Shown in pieces: positions 9,397 to 17,600 of a stretch of 64,000 bases of DNA (position 1 is its first letter; each line of letters opens with the position of its first letter). The notes under the pieces are model-generated. The model had not been told where the DNA came from, did not search any database, and saw nothing but the letters and a program-made list of their open reading frames with translations. The stretch covers positions 15,924,501 through 15,988,500 of the forward strand of contig JAPNXP010000001.1 in NCBI GenBank assembly GCA_028753945.1. Direction: 5' to 3'. A program made the position numbers and the translations under genes. This DNA comes from Hexactinellida sp. DTS-2022. Its lineage: Eukaryota; Porifera; Hexactinellida.

Positions 9397-11021
9397 CATG
9401 GCCTACTATAATACGGCTATACATGCTGCCGAATCATAGTAGAAAATAAGAGTCCAGTTTTGTAATTTAATTCTAAGCTAAACTATGCTTGCTATTGGCA
9501 TAATTTACATTGTGTATGGGGTAATCAGCCATTGCGAGTCCAATGGAACCACATTTGAGATTCTGAGATTTGTGGTTAAGCTGTTTAGGCGCCATTTAAC
9601 GATGACGGTAACAATTTATGGTAAAATGAAAAAAAATTCAAATATCATAAATTTCATTTTCTTCTTACTTTCTAATAATTTTATAACACGAATACTAAAA
9701 TAGGAATTTATTTCATACCCCAAAGGCTACTAAATCACAGAATGGCGACATTCTAAAAATTTTTAAAAATTCTAAAGCAACCACATGCTAAAATACAAGT
9801 ATTATCCGAATTACAACTTACTATTTTCGTCCATAAAATGTATATAATTGCTGGTTTATATATATTCATTCTCATTATATATTCGGAAAATGTGTACTAA
9901 GTATATTAGCAAATTATTTTCATTTTCTCGTAGTTCTTCAGACTCGAATTGTATATTTTGTATATTTGTGATGTCATCGTTAATTGGCGCCTAAACGGCT
10001 CAACCACAAATCTCAGAATCTCAAAAGTGGTTCCATTGGACTCGCAATGTTGATTACCCCATACACAATGTAAATTATGCCAATAGGAAGCATAGTTTAG
10101 CTTAGAATTAAATTACAAAACTGGGGCCATATTCACTAACATTTCTTAAACTTAAACTTAAACTTAAACTTAGTTTAAATTAAGTCTAAACTAAGTCTTG
10201 ACTTAGTTTATGCTAAGTTTATTTACTTCTCAAAACTTATCCAAAAACTTAGTTTTTGCTTAAACTTAAACTTAAACTTAGTCTAAACTAAGTAAAGACT
10301 TAGTTTTGCTTAAACTTAAACTTAGTCTAAACTAAGTAATTACTTACTTTTTGCGGTGTTTTCTTAACTTCTCAAAACTAAACTCAGAGTGATACAACGA
10401 CTATTAGTGATACAACCACGATAAGTTATACGTATAAATACAATTTTCCTTTTGTATAGATGTATATGAGTTAATTGTTGATAGTTTATCGAGTTAACGC
10501 AGCCCAATATATACGAACTTCGTCATATTACATAAAATGGAATTAATGTAGTAATGAAGGATTGAAAATACAACAACTTAAGAAATAATACAGTATTTTA
10601 TGTTTGTATTCTACAAAGAATGCGAGATATAATTCGTAAATAAATTAAATAATTGTAAAATACCGTACAAGTATATTATCGTGAAATATTCAGTTAAGTC
10701 TGGTAAGAAGTAGACTTAACTTTTTGCTTAGTTTTCAACAGAAAACTAAGCAAGAACTAAGTTTTATCTCAAAACTAAGCACAAACTAAGTTCAAACTAA
10801 GTTTAGACTTAGTTTGAACTTAGTTTTGCTTCGTGAATACCGACTTAGTTTCAGACTTAGTTTGTGCTTAAACTTAGTTTAAACTAAGCACAAACTAAGT
10901 TTATGCTTAGTTTAAGCACAAACTAAGTTTAAGAAGTTTAGTGAATAAGGCCCCTGGCAGCTGGACTCTTATTTTCTACTATGATTCGGCAGCATGTATA
11001 GCCGTATTATAGTAGGCCATG
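9397..11021. mobile_element. P-type foldback/MITE element
   Basis: Non-coding, with long arms that are reverse complements. Ends CATGGCCTACTATAATACGG / CCGTATTATAGTAGGCCATG, arms about 200 bp or longer, and a 7-bp duplication TTCTACC (9390-9396, 11022-11028). Terminal CATGGCCTAC matches the CATAGCCTAC ends of the THAP/P elements, and the 7-bp duplication length is the same, so it is probably mobilised by the same transposase. Another MITE is inserted in its right arm (10123-10954). Confidence 0.8.
10123..10954. mobile_element. Palindromic MITE made of AAACTTAGTTT-type repeats
   Basis: Ends GGGGCCATATTCACTAA / TTAGTGAATAAGGCCCC. Next to the ends the arms are dense arrays of TTAAACTTAAACTTAG and its complement, so the whole element can fold on itself. 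It interrupts the arm of the surrounding foldback: the sequence ATTACAAAACTGG|ACTC of the left arm is split here. A related solo end is at 24,390-24,520 (TTAGTGAATACGGCCGCAGCTG). Confidence 0.7.
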
Positions 11022-11028
11022 TTCTACC

Positions 11029-11417
11029 TTATCACTGTAGCGTCCCGTACTGCCACCTACCTATTTGAATTTTCGGGAACCTTTATAATCACATCATATG
11101 CCTCGAGCCGGGAACTTCGTAATACCGGACAAAGACTTACAACTGGCTATAATTAGCTATGACTATGGATTACAAGTAGATGGTAGTATTTATGCAACCA
11201 CAACATGTAATGAAAGAAACTCAATTTTAAATACGTAACCACAATAAATAAATATACTTTGATATATAAATACGCAATTAATTTCATTTAGTTCAAGATT
11301 TGATTATTCGATAGTTGTATATCGCTTTCGTACTATTTATGCTCATGATTTTATTATTCTTGACCTAATGCGAATTTCATTTTACTCAGTTGGATATACT
11401 ACTTAGCTTAATTCACG
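11029..11417. other. Intergenic, no feature seen
   Basis: AT-rich sequence between the P-type foldback and the THAP exon. I see no coding stretch, repeat end or RNA gene. Confidence 0.5.
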
Positions 11418-11786
11418 ATGCCAAATTGTTGTCTGTGCCAAATTGTAAAAGTATTATCCTGGATCGGGAATACCTACACTGTCTTCTCATCGCCAAAAGA
11501 TGCTGATCTAGCTAAAATGTGGTTGAAGCAGATATGTCGTGAGCATGTTTCTGAATTACGAACAATTTATGTCTGCATTAAACATTTCAGAGAAGAAGTG
11601 ATACTTTTGAACGTCGATATACCGCAACCTGATGGTTCAGTGAAAACTGTTTCCAGACGGCCAGCCTACCTACCTGGTTCTATTCCCCGTATATTTGAAT
11701 TCCCTACTTATTCAAGGTTAAATGACGCCATCCCTCAGCGATTGGATCTTGATAAGAAAGAGCAATGCTTCTTTCATCAGCCTCAG
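11418..11786 (+). CDS. THAP-like domain exon, partial gene or relic
   Basis: Open frame from ATG at 11418. The product begins MPNCCLC and has YVCIKHF about 55 residues later, the C2CH spacing of a THAP zinc finger, then LPGSIPRIF, resembling the AVPxxF box that closes the domain. At 11787 a splice-donor-like CAG|GTATTT follows, so this may be a first exon; read on without splicing the frame ends at 11810. It resembles the P-element THAP exons in this window (HFREE, PDGSV), so it may derive from one. No partner transposase exon was found downstream, and the zinc-finger relic at 12.6-13.5 kb is not clearly joined to it. Possible domesticated or decayed copy. Confidence 0.5.
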
Positions 11787-12120
11787 GTATTTAATATTTA
11801 TATTGAGTAACTAAAATCTTAATTAATTAAATCTAATTCTATTCTTTCAACTTTCAACTTACGATAATTATATTGATTCTACTTGTGAATTCGACCTGGC
11901 TTATATTTAATTAAAGTATTTATATACAATGGATTAAAAGCAAACTAAATGAAAAAAAAAGCAATTGTTTATAATTAAATTAACTGTGGATAATATTGCC
12001 GAAAAATATTAAGATAGAAACAAACTTACTATTTATCAACTTTACAAATGGATCATAAGTTCATAACACCTTGAGAAGTTGATGACATGACGGAAAAATG
12101 CAAAATTGCAGTTGTGCCGT

Positions 12121-12189
12121 CAGTAATTCATTTGGAGGCACTATATTTTGATGGTTGGTTGATTGATAGTGCCTCCAAAGGAAATACTG
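12121..12189. other. Short perfect-stem hairpin (miRNA-like or tiny MITE)
   Basis: Arms CAGTAATTCATTTGGAGGCACTAT (first 24 bases) and 12166-12189 pair over 24 positions with about two mismatches around a 21-base loop. The size suits a miRNA precursor, but TTTGGAGGCACT also occurs near 35.6 kb as GTGCCTCCAAAA, so a miniature transposon remnant is equally likely. Confidence 0.45.
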
Positions 12190-12299
12190 TCTGCATAATT
12201 TAGATTTTTAGATCAATTCTTTAATACGTAGTATAGAATCCGCACAAAAATCCTACTTTTCTATAATAATTTAAATCAGCTGAAAATTTGGAGTGGTAT

Positions 12300-12510
12300 G
12301 GTGGAATTGGTACGAAAAATCAAAACCCGGAAATTGTTCGAAAAATCAAAATAGGAAATAGTTCGAACTTTTAGTGTTGCTACACCATGGATATAAGAAA
12401 ACCCCGGCTTGAATCCATGGCCCAACATTACAAAAATGAAAGTCGAACTATTTCATATTTTGGTTCGAACTATTTCCTATTTTAAATATCGAACCATTTC
12501 CGCATTACCA
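12300..12510. repeat. Palindromic AT-rich repeat
   Basis: GGAAATTGTTCGAA and GGAAATAGTTCGAA on the left are mirrored by TTCGAACTATTTCC and CGAACCATTTCC on the right, around a centre near 12,400 with CCATGGATATAAG / GAATCCATGG. Probably a small MITE; no target duplication was recognised. Confidence 0.45.
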
Positions 12511-12616
12511 TTTGAGTTATAAAATCTTAATTAATTAATTAAGAAGACTAAATTTAAGTTATAATTTTTGTACAAACTCAGAAAAAAACAATACCTAATC
12601 ATTTGGTACTGAAATT

Positions 12617-13540
12617 TCACGTTGTGTTGTTTGCAAGAAGAGGTTTCCCAATCAAAGCAGTCTGAAGACTCATAATCTTACCAAAACCGGAGAGAAACTG
12701 TATAAATACACATTATGTCATGTGAAAAAAGGTTTGCTCATATAATAGTTTGACGATTCACAAATGTACTCACACTAGTGAGATGCCATACCCTTGTGCA
12801 TGGGCGTAAACTTCATCAAATTATCCAGGGTGCCATGACACTTTGTTCATCCCCTAGTTATATTTTTTTTCTGGATATCTATTCATTTTGTGTTTTTGTG
12901 TCTTAATTAAAAAATAATTTAGCCACCATCTGCTAAATTAAGTTTGTGGGGTTAATTTCGGTTTGAAAATGCCAGGGTGCCAGACATCTTTGGCACCATG
13001 GCATCACATCCGTCAGGGTGCCAGGCACCCGCCGCACACCCCAAGTTTACGCCCCTGCCCTTGTGTACTCTCTGTATTAAGAAGTTCTCAGAAAAAGGTT
13101 CTTTGAACAGACATGTCCTTACACACACCGGAGAGAAACCGTATATATGTACTTTCTGTGAGAAAAGGTTTACTTATTTCTCTAGGTTGACGATTCACAA
13201 ACGTACTCACACCGGTGAAAGGCCATACCCTTGTACTCTCTGTATTAAGAAATTCTCACAAAAAGGTACTCTGAACAGACATCTCCTTACTGACACCAGA
13301 GAGAGGTCTTACGAATGTTTCTTATGTAATAAGATGTTTCATACAGCTTCTAATCTGTCGGCTCACAAGAGTTCTCACATTGTGGAGAAATTCTACACCT
13401 GTATCACGTGTAATAATAAGTTTTCTACGGCGGGTCACCTCAAGAGACATGCTCTCATACACTCACGGGAAAACATACCAATGCATGTTACTCACAGAAA
13501 ACAGAGGGTATATAAATTTGTTTTCTGCGATACAGAATAG
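12617..13540 (+). pseudogene. C2H2 zinc-finger gene, broken, with MITE insertion
   Basis: 13066-13540 encodes five C2H2 fingers in tandem (CTLCIKKF...HxxTH with TGEKPY-type linkers), a typical DNA-binding array. Upstream, 12617-12798 carries two more finger remnants (CKKRFPNQSSLKTH, LTIHKCTHT) with a stop and frame changes. Between them a 259-bp hAT MITE (12799-13057) is inserted at CCCTTGTG, in the codons of a finger's first Cys pair. The last finger also lacks the usual linker. The start of the gene is not found. Either a degenerate zinc-finger gene or a chance survival of the last five fingers. The THAP exon upstream on the same strand may or may not belong to the same gene. Confidence 0.65.
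12799..13057. mobile_element. hAT-type MITE inside zinc-finger relic
   Basis: Ends CATGGGCGTAAACTT / AAGTTTACGCCCCTG with exact 8-bp duplication CCCTTGTG (12791-12798, 13058-13065). GGGTGCCA-type repeats lie inside. Confidence 0.85.
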
Positions 13541-14659
13541 ATACAAACAATTTGTTCAGTTTGTAAAAGGAATTTATGATTACTAATAAAAACCCTAAAT
13601 TTCGACATTTACGTATACTATTGTAGAGATTCAACTTTTACAAAAATCAGAATAATCTATGTTTAGTAAATATCTTGTTAGAACTCCATCATTTTTGTTT
13701 GTTTGTTAGTCAGTATTGTATTTTACAGTTATAGGGGTTTAGAAACCGCATTTATATTTTACTTCTAAAGAGCAGTGGGTCCCAATCCCAACCTTTTTGT
13801 GCTGGCGGCACCTTATTGCAACATGTACGTTTCAGCGGTACACTAAATTTGAAATTGGGGCAGATCCAGGGTTTTAAACAGCCATTAATAAGCTTAAGGT
13901 ACAAGAAGTCACCTTACTTCTTTTTTTTTCTTATTGTTATTTTTTCCTATTTTGTGTATTTTCCTTTCCTCTTCGTCGGGGCTTCTGTCTCACAGGTGCT
14001 ATCTGGTTAAAAAACTACCTGGTCAGATAGCTAGTTGACTCTTTTCAAGATCAGCGAAAACCCTCCAGGGGACCAGAAGCATGGCTAACATATCAGCCGC
14101 CATTTTACTTTTATCTCATATTTTTCCTTTTTCTTAAAACTATTTTTGTAAGGGCAATTTAGCCTATGGGCTACAAATAAACTATTTTTTCCTTTTTCCT
14201 TTTTAACCCACAAACTTAATTAAGCAGATGGCGAGCTAAATATTTTTTTCGATTGTCTAAAAACACCAGGGGACTGGGTATCAATTAAATGATTGGTTGC
14301 TGAACTAATATTAAGTAAATGGTTAACGAGGAAAAACGGATTAGAAAATATGGATATGTGTATTATAATATAGCATAGCACGTATATCCAATTTAGAAGA
14401 AAATATACACTTAGTAGCGACAATTAACCAACCAACAAGTAAAGTATTAATGCTAATTCTGTATTTTAATAGCATACATTGAGATAAACTGTTAGTAGCA
14501 ATTATACATACGTATATAGATAATAGCATATACAAATAACTTAGTAAGCACTAAAGTTATAAAAAAGTATCAAAATAGCAAGCAAAATCCTATTGAGTAC
14601 AATATTTACATAGCATTAACAACATGGTATAGGGATAGAGTTAATATATACACTCAAGG
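13541..14659. other. Intergenic; left end of a hAT-like repeat near 13,773
   Basis: CAGTGGGTCCCAATCCCAACC at 13,773 resembles the common hAT MITE end CAGTGGTTCCCAACC; the matching opposite orientation end GGTTGGGAACCACTG is seen alone at 59,853-59,867. No partner end is recognised here. The remainder is AT-rich with no coding signal; the last part is the 3' flank of the caspase gene. Confidence 0.45.
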
Positions 14660-17600
14660 CTAGGATCTAATATACACAAGTTTTCTGAGATGAGTAACAG
14701 GAGCTGGCATCTGTTTATACCCTTCACTTGTTTTCTTCAATGCAACCTGTCCATTAACCATAGTGAGTATAGTCATGAGATCGTATTGCTCATGGCACTG
14801 CTCTAGCTGTTCACACAGTGCCTTTATATACCAGGTGCCCTCGTTATGAGAGCGCCAAGATACGTAGCCAGAGGAGGTAGGAAACGCGATTAGGAAGTCA
14901 GCTGTGTCTGGGAGATCTATTGAGTCGAAGTGGTACTCTTGGTGTACCTGCTCCGCATCTTCCATTAGGATATTCTTCTTCCCAAAGCCTTTGTCTTCAG
15001 ATCCTGTGTCCTCGAGATCTCCCCTGCAGGCCTGTATGAAGAATATCTTCGGTTTGCCGAACAGAGATCTGGCTTTGTTGCCGTAGAAGAGAGACATTAT
15101 CTTACGGATGTTAACTTGTTTGCCGTCAGAGCCGTAGAGAGCGTCGTTATCAGCCCCGTGAGTTAGGATGCAACAGACGAATGAGTCGAAGTTGTTATGG
15201 TCCCGCTGGGAAATATCGTCAAGGGTACTGGTCAGTTTATCTGAGGAAATAAATAAATACGTAAATATTCATATGACCAAATAATAAATTTTAAAATATC
15301 TTTGTTATTACATTTTAATCCGTAATCTACAACTGCACTAATGTAAACAAACTAACTATAAAACTAATAATTTCAGGGTTGCTATGAAAAAATGGGATAT
15401 TTAATTTTGAATGTACTTATCCCTGGTCCATCGATACATTGCAGATCCCCTTCAAATTCAAATAGTTCTCAAAAACTCTCATTTATATGTAACAAAAATA
15501 AAAAAATACTGAATACCAAATACAGTAGAAAATGGTTACTACGAACACGGTTAATACGAAATCAGGCCTTCATCTGGCCCTAAGAGATCTGCGCACCCTA
15601 GGTAATGTTTTTTTTTAACAATCGCGGACCCAAATTTACCAAAAATAGTACATTTACCAAAAAAAAGACCAAAATTAGTATTAAAAATACTCTGGGTTGC
15701 GAACGTATTCTGACGATCCCCTGGTGTTCCTACTAACGAGGTTCTACAGTACTATCAAATACCTGCAGTGAGATCGTTGTACACCTCCACGTTATACTTG
15801 AGGTGCTGGAACATGAGCTGCAGTCGGTCTCTGTCTATGTCGGACCCCTTCCTCCTCCCGAGAGCATCCGTTGTGAAGTTCTGTATGTTGAATATAGCGC
15901 AGACCCCGTGAGGCCGCTTCTCCATCGCGTAGTAGTATATGGCCGCCTCGCTGGGGGGGCGGGGGAACGGGTGCACCAGCTGTGTCTGGGTCTGAGTCTG
16001 AGTCTGGGGCTGAGACTGGGACTGTGGTTGTGAGATAGGGCGCTCTTCTGCTCTCTGAGGCACTAAACAGTATACAGATTCACATAATGTTATACAATAT
16101 AAGACAGTTATACCTTATAACATACAGACTGGGTTAGTGACATAGTACGTACAGTCGAAACAGGTTTTTCTAAACAATTTATTAAATGGAGATAAGTTAA
16201 GAAAAATCCGATTGAAAATAAAGAAAATTGTAATTTCTTACACATTAGAATAAATAGTTAGTTAGAAAAAATCGGTTTCGACTGTACTAACCCCCCCCCC
16301 CCCCTTGCCTAAACGTCTGGATGAAACACTGGTATGTATTTCTATGTAGGATAAACTCGGTTAGTAACTTAGTACGTACACTTGGATAATACGAGTTATA
16401 ACGAGTTCTCAGTAGGGAATTTAGTATTATTATTTTAAGATATTAATAACACTATGGATAAAAACAAACTCTTCAGACAGGATCCACTAAATAGCTACGA
16501 ATGAAAACTTTTTAGTTAATTAACTAAGTGTCTATGTATTCACTTCGAGAGCGTTTTGAACATTACAAAATCTAGTGTGATAATAATATTGTATTATAAA
16601 TGTTTAAGTTAATCGGAATAGTATGAATAAGTACAAGTGAATAGCAGAGGTTTGTCAGTGACTACAGTGACTATTCTCCCATCAAACTTGTTGCTGGTAC
16701 TAATCAAACCACCTAAGCGCATGGATTCATTAACTATATTCCAACGCAGCCCTGTGGTAGTCACACTATTGGCGGGCTCCCCTACCGGCACGAGGCCGCA
16801 GAACTGTCCCTCCTGTCCGGCCGGCACCTCCACTCTACTGGCGCCAGCCGGCAGCAGGAAGCAGAGAGAGGACTCAGACAGCAGGTAAGCGGGCGTGGAG
16901 GGACGCGCGATATTCCACTGGTACAGGGAGTCTATACAGGCCAGCACGTGGTCGAACCTGCCTGTGAATGGAGGCAGTATGTACACAGAGCCTAGCGTAT
17001 AAGGGACGCGGTGTAGCGCCTTGGAGAGGTCAGTGCTATCCTGTGCTGTGTCCCGCGTGACTAGAGTGCCTCTCTGCGTGTAGTGCTCTAGCACGGAGGG
17101 AGCAGCGGAGTCCAGGTCCCCCACTATCTGGTCCGGCGTCATGTCGCCACAGTCGGGCAGCCGGAATAGCTGATTAGCGCCGCCGTCGCAACAGACTCTG
17201 TGGGAGCACTTGGAGAACAGATAGCGGGTGAGGAGAGGGGGTAGCGGCTGGTTGAGGAGAATGAGAGCTGATTCAGTTATGCCTGTGTCTGCAGTGAATA
17301 TGCTTAGCGGAGATAGAGTGTGCACAGGAGCAGATGAGTCGTGTGAGAATGTACGGTAGTAGCCAGGTACTGGTCGTATGGAATGGAATGCTTCAAGAAT
17401 TGATATTGTAATAATTCTGAATAGACTCATAACAAGCATCGAATCAGTCACATAGATATTCAGTTCGTTATAATATGGAGATCAACACCAGCAAAGGAAT
17501 GCTCTATGAAATCTATGAGATATTATTCTGCAAATGCAAATGGAATTCGAATTTCAATGTCATGTTTAGATCGGAATGAAAACTTTATCTGTTCCAGTTT

